A stretch of DNA of 35,885 nt from Solirubrobacteraceae bacterium (GTDB taxonomy: Bacteria > Actinomycetota > Thermoleophilia > Solirubrobacterales > Solirubrobacteraceae). A program made the translations under genes and the position numbers. Positions 1 through 7,466 of the stretch are shown piece by piece (position 1 is the stretch's first letter; every line of letters begins with the position of its first letter). The stretch is taken from assembly GCA_030681525.1 (NCBI GenBank), contig JAUXSD010000109.1, positions 1-35,885 on the forward strand, read 5' to 3'. The notes under the pieces are model-generated. The model did not search any database and was not told the DNA's origin. It worked only from the letters and a program-made list of their open reading frames with translations.

Positions 1-1
1 C

Positions 2-199
<198 letters not shown>

Positions 200-307
200 G
201 CCGCGCGGTTCGTCACAGCACTGCGGCGAGCGTGTGCCAAGTCACGCGCGGCCGGCCGCTCGGGCGAGCGGGCGGCGCATGCTGCGGGCGTGGCCGCGGA
301 TGAACAA

Positions 308-344
308 CTGCCGGATCGCGGTGCTCCCTCACGATCGCCGGCAG
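308..344. repeat. Inverted repeat 1 upstream of the AbiEi/DUF559 gene
   Basis: CTGCCGG (308-314) and CCGGCAG (338-344) form a perfect 7-bp inverted repeat with a 23-nt spacer. The right arm and the following bases (CCGGCAGAACTGCATGT) recur, slightly changed, exactly 60 bp later at 398. Possible operator for the protein encoded just downstream. Confidence 0.5.
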
Positions 345-378
345 AACTGCATGTATGCCGTGCGGTTCTGACGGACAT

Positions 379-404
379 CTGCCGGGAGGATCTCGATCCG
401 GCAG
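379..404 (+). promoter_or_regulatory. Inverted repeat 2 enclosing the ribosome binding site
   Basis: CTGCCGG (379-385) pairs with CCGGCAG (398-404), leaving a 12-nt loop. The purine-rich ribosome binding site GGGAGGA (384-390) overlaps the left arm and loop, and the ATG at 407 follows two bases after the right arm. In RNA the hairpin would hide the ribosome binding site. In DNA, together with the copy at 308-344, it looks like a paired operator. Confidence 0.5.
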
Positions 405-406
405 TA

Positions 407-1309
407 ATGCATGTGGACCTGTTGATCGGACGCGTGGCGGCGCGGCAGCACGGCATCGTCACGTCGCGGCAACTCGCGGCGCTCGGCCTCGGGCGCGGCG
501 CAGTCGCGCACCGAATCAAACGCGGCCTCCTGCATGCGATCCATCGCGGCGTCTACCTCTGGGGTTCACCCGAGGCGCTCGCCGGGTTGTTCGCTCGGGC
601 CCATGCCGCCGTGCTCGCGTGCGGCGCCGATGCGTCGCTCACCCACGATGCCTCCGCGGCGCTGCACGGATTTCGGCCGCACCCGAGGGGCGTTCTCGAT
701 GTCACCGTCCCCGGTCGTCACGTGCGGGTCCGCGGCCTGCGCACCCACGAAAGCCCGCTTGCACCGCGCGAACGGCGCTGCGTGCAGGGCATACCGGTGA
801 GCTCGCCCGCGCGTGCCCTGCTCGAGATCGCGCCCCGGCTCACCCCGCGCGAGCTCGCCGACGCCGTCGAGCAGGCGCAGGTCAAGCGCCTCGTGACCGA
901 GCGCGACATCGCGGCGACGATCGAGCGCGCCGGCGCTCGGGCCGGCGTGCGCGCCCTGCGCGCGGTCATCGACGAGCCCGCCTTCACCCGCTCGTGGGCC
1001 GAGCGGCGCGTCGTCGCACTCCTGCGCGCGGCGAAGCTCCCGCGGCCGCAGTTCAATGCCAGAGCCGAGGGCTTCGAGGTCGACGCGCTCTGGCGTGACC
1101 AGCGCGTCGTGCTGGAGTTCGACTCCTACGCCTTCCATGCCACGAAGGCCTCGCAGGAGCGCGACCGCCGCAAGACCGCGGCGCTCCAGCGCGGGCGCCA
1201 CGTCGTGCTGAGGACGACCTGGATCGAGCTGACGAAGGAGTCGCACGCGCTGATCGCGCGGATCGCAGAGGCGCTGGCCTTCGCACAACGCAATGCGCCC
1301 GCCGGCTGA
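407..1309 (+). CDS. AbiEi-like winged-helix plus DUF559 (PD-(D/E)XK) protein
   Basis: 300 residues. Residues 1-50 (IGRVAARQHGIVTSRQLAALG, then HRIKRGLLHAIHRGVY) match the winged-helix domain of AbiEi-type type IV antitoxins. The middle resembles the AbiEi C-terminal region. Residues 190-290 are a DUF559/Vsr-like nuclease fold: acidic E199, D226 in FEVDALW, E237-x-D239 in LEFD, H244, then a basic stretch and the strand HVVLRTTW. Families of this layout are common in actinobacteria without an AbiEii toxin next door, and none is seen here. An upstream in-frame start exists at 290, but ATG 407 is preferred because the protein domain begins there and paired inverted repeats and GGGAGGA precede it. 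Whether it is an active nuclease or a defence component is unknown. Confidence 0.8.
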   Translation: MHVDLLIGRVAARQHGIVTSRQLAALGLGRGAVAHRIKRGLLHAIHRGVYLWGSPEALAGLFARAHAAVLACGADASLTHDASAALHGFRPHPRGVLDVTVPGRHVRVRGLRTHESPLAPRERRCVQGIPVSSPARALLEIAPRLTPRELADAVEQAQVKRLVTERDIAATIERAGARAGVRALRAVIDEPAFTRSWAERRVVALLRAAKLPRPQFNARAEGFEVDALWRDQRVVLEFDSYAFHATKASQERDRRKTAALQRGRHVVLRTTWIELTKESHALIARIAEALAFAQRNAPAG

Positions 1310-1322
1310 TGCCGGCGGGCGC
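1295..1322. terminator. Perfect 12-bp hairpin over the stop codon
   Basis: GCGCCCGCCGGC (1295-1306) and GCCGGCGGGCGC (1311-1322) are fully complementary. The 4-nt loop TGAT contains the stop codon of the AbiEi/DUF559 gene. It lies between convergent genes and has no T-tract, as is common for terminators in high-GC actinobacteria. It probably acts in both directions. Confidence 0.75.
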
Positions 1323-1347
1323 CGCGTCCCCTACCCCGGTGTTCGGT

Positions 1348-2319
1348 TCAGGCCGCCGGATACGCCGGCAGCGGCCCGTCGATCCCGAGCTTGTCCGATG
1401 CTGCATCGAGCGTGTCGGAGACGGTCTTCGCCGCGTCGGGGGCGGCGTCCTGCGCGAACGCCGCCTCGATCGTCCCCTGGTCGGCGACGGAGAGCTGCCC
1501 GATCAGGCCCCACGAGAACGCCAGGCCCTCGGAGCGCGCCTTCGCGTCGTCCTTGGCCGCCTCGACGGCGTACTTCTTGACCGCCAGCGCGAACACGCGG
1601 TTCAGCGCGCCGCGCGTCTGCTCGGCCGCGGCGTCCAGCGCGGCGGCGTCCTTGGCCTCGACGGCGTCCCGCGCCGCCTCGACACCGGCGACCACGTCGT
1701 TGCCGAGCTCGTGCTCGTCCAGGCCGAAGTCCGCGGCGCGCTTGGCGGCGGTGGCGACGACGCCCTCGCCCTCGGCGTCGAAGTAGGCCCACACCTCGTC
1801 GACGTTGTGCACCGCGCCCTCCTGCGGGTCGAGCTCGCCGGCCTCGAGCTTCTCCTTCGCGCCGCCGAACTCGTCGAGCGCGTGGATCTTCAGCGTGGCG
1901 ATCATGCCCTTGTCGACCATCTCGACGCGCTGCTCGTCGGTCAGGCCCTTGGCTAGCCCGGTCCCGGCCAGCGCCGCGTTGACGTGTCCGAGCACGGCGT
2001 GCTCCTCGACGAAGCTCGCCAGCGTGCGCTTCTCGCCGTCGCTCTTGACGGAGTTCTTGCCCTGCGACCAGATGACGCCCGCCGCCTTGAAGTCGGGCTT
2101 CGCGCCGGCCTGCTCGGGCTCGAGCAGCGCGCGGATCTCGGCGACGTCCTTGCCGATCGCCGCGTTGCCGCCCACGTCGGATGTCGGGGTGTACGTCGTG
2201 GCGGTCGTGGTCTTCGCGACCGCCGCCGCGGGCTCGCCGGGCGGGCCCTCGTCGTCGTCGGAGCCGCATCCGGCGAGCAGCATCCCACTCGCCGCAGCAG
2301 CGGCGATCCATCGCAGCAT
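1348..2319 (-). CDS. Lipoprotein, probably iron-related (FEA1-like)
   Basis: 323 residues, exported and lipid-anchored. A short basic and hydrophobic signal ends in the lipobox MLLAGC, with the modified Cys at residue 19, followed by a low-complexity acidic and Thr/Ala-rich linker. The rest is mostly helical and acidic (DFKAAGVIWSQGKNSV, HNVDEVWAYFDAEGEG). I read it as resembling bacterial relatives of the algal iron-assimilation protein FEA1; this is recall, not a search. Two ATGs lie close together: AGGAGG is only 2 nt from the one at 2325 but 8 nt from the one at 2319, so 2319 is chosen. The upstream region carries a tandem TTAGG-N4-CCTAA site typical of DtxR/IdeR iron boxes, which supports an iron-repressed role in iron capture. 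Confidence 0.6.
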   Translation of the reverse strand: MLRWIAAAAASGMLLAGCGSDDDEGPPGEPAAAVAKTTTATTYTPTSDVGGNAAIGKDVAEIRALLEPEQAGAKPDFKAAGVIWSQGKNSVKSDGEKRTLASFVEEHAVLGHVNAALAGTGLAKGLTDEQRVEMVDKGMIATLKIHALDEFGGAKEKLEAGELDPQEGAVHNVDEVWAYFDAEGEGVVATAAKRAADFGLDEHELGNDVVAGVEAARDAVEAKDAAALDAAAEQTRGALNRVFALAVKKYAVEAAKDDAKARSEGLAFSWGLIGQLSVADQGTIEAAFAQDAAPDAAKTVSDTLDAASDKLGIDGPLPAYPAA

Positions 2320-2371
2320 CGTCATTTCCTCCTGGATCGCGTGAAAGGCCTTCCCCCCGCCGAACAGGCGG

Positions 2372-2399
2372 TTAGGACGGCCTAATTAGGCGAACCTAA
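2372..2399 (-). promoter_or_regulatory. Tandem iron-box-like operator (DtxR/IdeR type)
   Basis: Two abutting copies of TTAGG-N4-CCTAA occupy 2372-2385 (spacer ACGG) and 2386-2399 (spacer CGAA). The right copy matches 13 of 14 bases of the right part of the actinobacterial DtxR/IdeR consensus (TTAGGCTAACCTAA). It lies about 50 bp upstream of the lipoprotein start and downstream of the LuxR-type regulator's stop. Confidence 0.7.
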
Positions 2400-2464
2400 G
2401 CAGCTTTCGCGGCAAACGCAACCGCGGCTCCGACCCGTGCCCTTGCGGCGCAGCCGCCGCTGGA

Positions 2465-3085
2465 CTACAACGGCGCGCGCCGGTGACCCGCGCCGCCGGC
2501 CAGCTCGCGCCGCCCCTTGACGCCGAGCTTGCGAAACACGCTGCGGGCGTGGGTGCGCACGGTCTCGATGCTGACCGACAGCGCCATCGCGATCTCGGCG
2601 TTGGAACGCCCGAGCTGGAGCTGGTCGAGCACGTCGGCCTCGCGCGGCGTGAGGATGTCGGGCAGCAGTGGCCCGCCGACGGTCGCCGGGGTGGCGTGCG
2701 GCAGCACGTGCAGCCCGCGCGACGCGAGGTGGATCGTGTTCAGGACGTCGCGGCCCTCGACGCGCTTGCCCAGGCAGGCGGTGGCGCCGAGCGCGAGCAG
2801 CTGGGCGCACTCGCCGGGCGTGGGGTGGTTGGCGAGCACGACCAGCCGGGTCTCCGGGTGCTCGGCGTTCAGGCGCCGGATCTCGGAGGGGGCGCGCAGC
2901 GTGCCGAAGTTCACGAGCGCGACGGACGGCTCGTGCGCGGCGATCGCGGCGGGCAGCACGTCGAACGGCACGTCGTCGGCGACGATCCGCAGGCTGGCGT
3001 CCCCGGCGATGAGGCTGCGCAGCCCGGCGCCGACGAGATCCTCGAACCGTGCGAGCAGCACTGTGACCGGCCGGCCCTCGTCCAT
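2465..3085 (-). CDS. LuxR/NarL-type regulator with degenerate receiver domain
   Basis: 206 residues. The C-terminal part (residues 143-195) is a clear LuxR/GerE helix-turn-helix: LTPREADVLDQL, SNAEIAMALSVSIETVRTHARSV, then FRKLGV. The N-terminal part has a receiver-like pattern, but the acidic pair after the first strand is replaced by Arg13-Phe14 (LLARFEDLVGAGL). The phospho-acceptor Asp is Asn59 (VALVNFGTLRAP). The conserved Lys107 (ACLGK) is kept. It is therefore unlikely to be controlled by a histidine kinase in the usual way, and no kinase gene is adjacent. The frame stays open upstream to 3223, but the receiver domain begins at the ATG 3085. The iron-regulated lipoprotein follows in the same direction, separated by its own operator. 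DNA targets are unknown. Confidence 0.82.
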   Translation of the reverse strand: MDEGRPVTVLLARFEDLVGAGLRSLIAGDASLRIVADDVPFDVLPAAIAAHEPSVALVNFGTLRAPSEIRRLNAEHPETRLVVLANHPTPGECAQLLALGATACLGKRVEGRDVLNTIHLASRGLHVLPHATPATVGGPLLPDILTPREADVLDQLQLGRSNAEIAMALSVSIETVRTHARSVFRKLGVKGRRELAGGAGHRRAPL

Positions 3086-3127
3086 ACGTGCCCGTATCGG
3101 CAGATCCCCGCGCGAGGGTGAGAGACC

Positions 3128-3155
3128 TCCCCCGAAGATCACCCCGACCGGGGGA
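3128..3155. repeat. C/G-rich inverted repeat
   Basis: TCCCCCG (3128-3134) and CGGGGGA (3149-3155) form a 7-bp stem with a 14-nt loop. It lies just upstream of the regulator gene (start 3085). It could be part of that promoter region or of a plus-strand transcript ending at the terminator at 3250-3276. Confidence 0.35.
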
Positions 3156-3249
3156 AGAGCGCGGGCCGGCGATCGGCCACCATGCCTGTCAGGGAGCGCG
3201 GCACAGGGGACACGGACTTCCACGGGACGGAAGAGGGGTACAGCGAGGA

Positions 3250-3276
3250 AGGGGCCTACAGGGGGGCCCCTTTTTT
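3250..3276 (+). terminator. Intrinsic terminator on the plus strand with no visible gene
   Basis: AGGGGCC (3250-3256) pairs with GGCCCCT (3265-3271), with an 8-nt loop, and is followed by six T (3271-3276). The T-tract is on the plus strand, yet the flanking genes on both sides are on the minus strand and no plus-strand coding region ends here. Confidence 0.6.
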
Positions 3277-3285
3277 GCGTCCGGA

Positions 3286-3579
3286 TCAGCCGGCGTCGTC
3301 GGGCGGGGGCGGCTCGATCTTCGAGCGCAGCCGGTCGCGCGCCGCGTCGAAGCGGGCGTCGGAGTCCCCTGCGTGGGAGTCGGCGTCCGGTGCCGCGGTC
3401 TCGCCCGCGCGCTCGTCCGCCGCCGGCCGCACCGCCGCCGCCACCGCCGTCTCCTCGCCGGACCCCAGGCCTGGCACGGTCGCCGGCGGTGCGCCGCGCT
3501 CCGGCCTCAGGCGCCGGCGCAGCGCGTCGACGAGGCGTCCCAGCCGTGTGCGACCGCTACCCGCCCGCGGCGGCGACAT
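3286..3579 (-). CDS. Small hypothetical protein at the end of the sdh cluster
   Basis: 97 residues, not recognised. It is rich in Arg, Ala, Pro and Asp, with no membrane segment. An amphipathic Arg-rich N-terminal helix ([17 protein letters not shown]) leads to an acidic disordered middle and a short C-terminal helix ([16 protein letters not shown]). The ATG at 3579 overlaps the end of the preceding CCG subunit gene by 23 nt, which would suit translational coupling, although no ribosome binding site is evident. The patterned C-terminal helix is the best argument that it is coding. An amphipathic helix could in principle bind the membrane or the dehydrogenase, but that is speculation. It may also be a chance reading frame. 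Confidence 0.4.
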   Translation of the reverse strand: MSPPRAGSGRTRLGRLVDALRRRLRPERGAPPATVPGLGSGEETAVAAAVRPAADERAGETAAPDADSHAGDSDARFDAARDRLRSKIEPPPPDDAG

Positions 3580-4480
3580 CGCCCACTTCGCCGACGACCG
3601 ACGTGGTCCAGTCGATGACCGACGACGGCTTGACGACGTGGCGCCCCAGGCCCAGCTCGGAGGGCGACAGCCCGAGGGCCAGGCCGACGAGCTGCGGCAG
3701 GTGCAGCACCGGCATCTCGAGATCGCGGCCCACGACCTTCGCGGCCAGCGGCTGCTGCAGGTCGAGGTTCAGGTGACACAGCGGGCACGGTGTCACGAGA
3801 CAGTCCGCGCCCGCGTCGGTGGCGTCGCCGAGGTGACGCCCGGCCTGCTTGAGCGACGCGTCCTTGTTCATCGTGATGATCGGAAAGCCGCAGCACTTGT
3901 GCGAGCCGGCGTAGTCGGTGACCGTGCCGCCGAGCGCCTCGATGACCTGATCGAGATACGTGTCGCGCGGGTGGGCGTCGTCGATGCCGATCCGGCCGGC
4001 GGGCCGCACGATGTAGCAGCCGTAGAACGGCCCGACGCGCAGGTCGGTGAGCGGCCGCACGACGCGCGCGCGGAGGTCCTCCAGGCCGATCTCCTCGACG
4101 AGCAGCCAGAGGAAGTTCTTGTTCGTCAGGCCCTTCTCGTAGGACAGGCCCTCCGCGGCGAGCGTCTCGTTGATCTGCGCGCGGTACTCCGCGCTGGCGT
4201 CCAGGCGCTCCTGGCACTCGGACTGCGAGCCCTGGCAGGTCGAGCAGATGTTCATCATCAGCGCCGTGCCCTCGGCCTGCTGGGCGAGCGCGAACGTGCG
4301 GGCGTTCAGCGTGTCCGCCAGCTCCGGGTTGTGCTCGGCGATGACGCCGGCGCCGCAGCACGAGGCGCGGTCCAGCGCGACGAGCTCGATGTCGAGCAGC
4401 GGTGCGACCTTCGCCATCGAGCCGTGCAGCTCCGGCGTGAAGCCGCGCGAGACGCAGCCGGCCCAGTAGGCGACCTTCAT
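3557..4480 (-). CDS. sdhE: Succinate dehydrogenase CCG-domain subunit (HdrB-like)
   Basis: 307 residues. It has two CCG domains of the kind found in heterodisulfide reductase HdrB and in non-classical succinate:quinone reductases. The first has C9, C41-C42 (SCCGAG) and C79/C82 (CSTC). The second has C155 (FYGCY), C196-C197 (KCCGFP) and C232/C235 (CPLC). In known homologues this subunit carries iron-sulfur centres, probably contacts quinone and attaches the enzyme to the membrane without haem. The ATG overlaps the TGA of sdhB as ATGA, so translation is coupled and the subunits belong to one complex. No transmembrane helix is evident. The name sdhE is used in the type-E sense, not for the flavinylation factor also called SdhE. 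Confidence 0.88.
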   Translation of the reverse strand: MKVAYWAGCVSRGFTPELHGSMAKVAPLLDIELVALDRASCCGAGVIAEHNPELADTLNARTFALAQQAEGTALMMNICSTCQGSQSECQERLDASAEYRAQINETLAAEGLSYEKGLTNKNFLWLLVEEIGLEDLRARVVRPLTDLRVGPFYGCYIVRPAGRIGIDDAHPRDTYLDQVIEALGGTVTDYAGSHKCCGFPIITMNKDASLKQAGRHLGDATDAGADCLVTPCPLCHLNLDLQQPLAAKVVGRDLEMPVLHLPQLVGLALGLSPSELGLGRHVVKPSSVIDWTTSVVGEVGDVAAAGG

Positions 4481-5541
4481 GTCAGGTCCTCGTCGCGGCC
4501 GGAGATGTAGATGTTGAACTCGCGGCGCTCGTCGCGGCCCTCGACCTCCTCGTAGATGCGCTTGATCGCCTTGCGGTCGGCGGCGGGCAGCTTGTGCGGC
4601 TTGAAGACCGCGGCGGGCGTGACCTTGCGGCGCAGCAGGGCCTTGGCGATGACGGGCAGCGAGCTGGCCAGCTCCGCCGCGGCGGCCGGCTTGAACTTCG
4701 CCAGCGGCGAGTCGCCGCCGTAGGAGCGCGGCAGCAGTTCGGCCTCGTTGAGCAGCCCGTACTGCTTGACCAGCGAGACGAACGACGCCTCGTGGCGCTC
4801 GCCGTTGTTGCGGTCCTCGATGTCGAAGTCGTTGCCGGCGCGGCGGCGCAGGCGCATGATCTGGCTCATCGGCGCGACGCCCTTGGGGCAGGCGTCGATG
4901 CATTGGAAGCAGTGCGTGCAGTCATAGATGCCGTGCGGGTCCTCGGCCAGGTCCTCGAGCCGCTCGCGATGCTGGTCGTCGCGCGGGTCGCCGACGAAGC
5001 GGTAGGCCTTGGCCAGCGCGGCGGGGCCGATGAACTCCGGGTCGACCTCCATCGACAGACAGTCCGACACGCAGGCGCCGCACTGGATACAGGCCATCGA
5101 CTGCGTGACGTCGACCATGTTCTCGCGCGGGACGATGTACTCGCGCTCCGGGACCGGCTGCTTGGGGATGAGCCACGGCGTGACGCGGCGGATCTTCTTC
5201 CAGTGCACGGCCTCCATGTCGACGATGAGGTCCTTGATGACGGGCATGTTGCCCATCGGCTCGACCTCGATGACGCCGTCCTGCGAGTGCTGCTGGGCGC
5301 GCCCCAGGTGGGTGTGGCAGGCGAGGTCGGGCTGGCCGTTGATGCGCACGCCGCAGGAGCCGCAGATCGCCGCGCGGCACGAGCAGCGGATGCCGATCGA
5401 GCCGTCGTAGCGGTTCTTGGCCTGGAGGATCCCCTCGAGCACGGAGCGGTGCGGCTCGAGCTCGACGGTGTGCTCCTCCCAGTAGGCGGCGTTCCCGGAG
5501 TCCGGGTCGTAGCGGCGCAATCTCAGCGTGTACTCGGCCAT
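4477..5541 (-). CDS. sdhB: Succinate dehydrogenase/fumarate reductase iron-sulfur subunit
   Basis: 354 residues, about 100 longer than E. coli SdhB. The [2Fe-2S] domain has C53, C55, C60, C63 and C75. The next cluster block is [11 protein letters not shown] (C151, C154, C157, C161). The third is [12 protein letters not shown] (C208, C211, C214, C218). In classical SdhB the position of C211 is not Cys and the centre is [3Fe-4S]; the extra Cys predicts a second [4Fe-4S], as described for archaeal-type enzymes. The C-terminal extension (about 230-354) has no recognised motif. AGGAGG lies 8 nt before the ATG. It is preceded by sdhA, and the 166-bp gap contains no hydrophobic frame that could encode SdhC or SdhD. 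It passes electrons from SdhA to the CCG subunit. Confidence 0.93.
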   Translation of the reverse strand: MAEYTLRLRRYDPDSGNAAYWEEHTVELEPHRSVLEGILQAKNRYDGSIGIRCSCRAAICGSCGVRINGQPDLACHTHLGRAQQHSQDGVIEVEPMGNMPVIKDLIVDMEAVHWKKIRRVTPWLIPKQPVPEREYIVPRENMVDVTQSMACIQCGACVSDCLSMEVDPEFIGPAALAKAYRFVGDPRDDQHRERLEDLAEDPHGIYDCTHCFQCIDACPKGVAPMSQIMRLRRRAGNDFDIEDRNNGERHEASFVSLVKQYGLLNEAELLPRSYGGDSPLAKFKPAAAAELASSLPVIAKALLRRKVTPAAVFKPHKLPAADRKAIKRIYEEVEGRDERREFNIYISGRDEDLT

Positions 5542-5707
5542 CAGTGGTTCCTCCTGTGGGCCCGTTCGCCCTTGGGCGGTTGCTGGCGCCGTCTGGCAAG
5601 GACGCAGGGAGGAAGGTGTGCCTCGGGCACATCGACGACCGAGGACGCCGCCGGACGGCGATCAGCGGCCGATCCAAGGGTGATCGGGTCTGCGGGAGGG
5701 ACCACTA

Positions 5708-7402
5708 CTAGTACTTCCTCACTTCCGGCTGCCACTGCGTGATCGTCACGTCGGAGTAGGTGATCGCGGGCTCCCCGTCCTCGCCGCGCGTGACGTTGAT
5801 GTGCTTGAGCCACTCCTCGTCGTCGCGCTCGGGGTAGTCGAGGCGGAACTGCGCCCCGCGCGACTCCTTGCGCTCGATCGCCGACACGATCGTCGCCTCG
5901 GCGCAGTCGAGCATGTAGCCGACCTCCAGCGCGGCGAGCACGTCCTGGTTGAAGACGCGGCCGCCGTCGTCGATGTACGCCTTCGCGGACTCCTCCTGGA
6001 GGCGACGGACGATCTCGAGGGCCTTCGTCAGGCCCGCCTCGTCGCGGTAGACGGCGACATACTCGTTCATCGTCGTGCCGAGCTCGTCCTTGATCTCCGA
6101 GACGCGGCGCCCCTCGCGCGGACGGCCCATGATCTCCTCGATCGCCGTGGTGTCCTCGCGCAGCCGCGACACCGGCGCCTTCGGCATCGCCATGTCGGTC
6201 CCGCGCGCGGCGGCGTGCTCGCCCGAGCGGCGACCGAAGATCAGCGTGTCCAGCAGCGAGTTGGCGCCCAGCCGGTTGCCGCCGTGGACCGAGACGCAGG
6301 CGACCTCGCCGGCGGCGTACAGCCCGGGGATCGGCGTGCGCCCGTCGACGTCGGTCTTCACGCCGCCCATGATGTAGTGCTGGCCGGGACGGATCATGAT
6401 CGGCTCGCGGGTGATGTCCGTCCCGGCGAAGTCACGCCCGATGTTGACGATCTCGCGCAGCGCCTCGAGCACGCGCTTGCGCGGCACGACCGTGATGTCG
6501 AGGTAGATGCCCTGACCGTCGGGGCCGACGCCGCGGCCCTCGTTGATCTCGGTCTGCTCGGCGCGCGAGACGACGTCGCGCGAGGCCAGCTCCATCTTGT
6601 TGGGCGCGTAGTTCTCCATGAAGCGCTCGCCGTCGGCATTGAGCAGATGCGCCCCCTCTCCCCGGGCGCCCTCGGTGATGAGAAAGCCGTTCTCCGCGAG
6701 CGTCGTCGGGTGGTACTGGACCATCTCCATGTCCATGATCGGCGCCCCGACGCGGTAGGCCTGCGAGATCCCGTCGCCCGTGCAGATGAGCGCGTTCGTC
6801 GTCGGCTTGTAGCACTGCCCGTTGCCGCCGTTGCAGAGGATCACGGACTTCGCGTTGAAGATCTCGATCGCGCCCGAGCGGATGTCGCGCGCGACGGCGC
6901 CGGTGCAGTGGCCGGCGTCGTCGAGGATCAGCGACGTCGAGAACCACTCCTCGTAGCGGTCGACCGTCGCCTCGTGGCGCATGAGCTGCTCGTAGAGGAC
7001 GTGCAGGATCGCCTGGCCGGTGATGTCGGCGACGTACGCCGTGCGCTTCTTCGAGGCCCCGCCGAAGGCGCGCAGGTCCAGCTCGCCCTTCTCGTTGCGG
7101 TGAAAGGTGACACCGATGTGCTCGAGGTGCATCGCCTCGCCCGGCGCCTCGCTGCACATGATCTCGATCGCGTCCTGGTCGCCGAGGAAGTCCGAGCCCT
7201 TGACGGTGTCGTAGGCGTGCTCGGTCCAGTCGTCGTCGATCGCGATCGCGGCGTTGATCCCGCCGGCCGCGGCGACCGAGTGCGAGCGCACCGGATGGAC
7301 CTTGCTCATGATCGCGACGCTGGCGCCGGCTTCCGCGGCGGCGAGGGCGGCGCGCTGACCGGCGAGGCCGGCGCCGATGATGAGGACATCGTGTGCGGGC
7401 AA
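5708..7402 (-). CDS. sdhA: Succinate dehydrogenase/fumarate reductase flavoprotein subunit
   Basis: 564 residues. It oxidises succinate to fumarate with FAD in the TCA cycle. The N-terminal FAD-binding motif is VLIIGAGLAG (6-15). His41 in VRSHSVAAAGG is the expected covalent flavin attachment site. Catalytic-site blocks HPTTL, ITEGARGEG and RPGQHYIMGGV, and the C-terminal FAD loop GGNRLGANSLLD, are all present. No Tat signal precedes the FAD motif, so the protein stays in the cytoplasm, unlike periplasmic Mfr-type fumarate reductases. Start is TTG 7402, the only start codon in front of the FAD motif. There is no ribosome binding site, but TATAGT lies 8 nt upstream, suggesting a leaderless message. 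It heads the sdhA-sdhB-CCG cluster. Confidence 0.95.
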   Translation of the reverse strand: MPAHDVLIIGAGLAGQRAALAAAEAGASVAIMSKVHPVRSHSVAAAGGINAAIAIDDDWTEHAYDTVKGSDFLGDQDAIEIMCSEAPGEAMHLEHIGVTFHRNEKGELDLRAFGGASKKRTAYVADITGQAILHVLYEQLMRHEATVDRYEEWFSTSLILDDAGHCTGAVARDIRSGAIEIFNAKSVILCNGGNGQCYKPTTNALICTGDGISQAYRVGAPIMDMEMVQYHPTTLAENGFLITEGARGEGAHLLNADGERFMENYAPNKMELASRDVVSRAEQTEINEGRGVGPDGQGIYLDITVVPRKRVLEALREIVNIGRDFAGTDITREPIMIRPGQHYIMGGVKTDVDGRTPIPGLYAAGEVACVSVHGGNRLGANSLLDTLIFGRRSGEHAAARGTDMAMPKAPVSRLREDTTAIEEIMGRPREGRRVSEIKDELGTTMNEYVAVYRDEAGLTKALEIVRRLQEESAKAYIDDGGRVFNQDVLAALEVGYMLDCAEATIVSAIERKESRGAQFRLDYPERDDEEWLKHINVTRGEDGEPAITYSDVTITQWQPEVRKY

Positions 7403-7410
7403 GGCTGGCG

Positions 7411-7416
7411 ACTATA
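7411..7416 (-). promoter_or_regulatory. -10 element of sdhA (leaderless)
   Basis: TATAGT on the minus strand, 8 nt before the TTG start at 7402. No -35 box is convincing and no ribosome binding site fits between. Transcription would begin at or next to the start codon. Confidence 0.6.
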
Positions 7417-7466
7417 TCCAGTGGCAGTTTCGGCCATTCGCGCGGCCGCGGGGCGCCGGTCTGCCG

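Noticed and set aside
290..406. N-terminal extension of the AbiEi/DUF559 protein from a start at 290
   Set aside because: Residues are not domain-like and the stretch contains the paired inverted repeats and ribosome binding site.
407..2320. AbiEii toxin partner for the AbiEi-like protein
   Set aside because: The only neighbours are asd and a convergent lipoprotein; no nucleotidyltransferase motif is present.
5542..5707. Possible small SdhC/SdhD anchor gene between sdhA and sdhB
   Set aside because: All frames on the minus strand are Arg/Pro-rich with no hydrophobic stretch long enough for a membrane helix.
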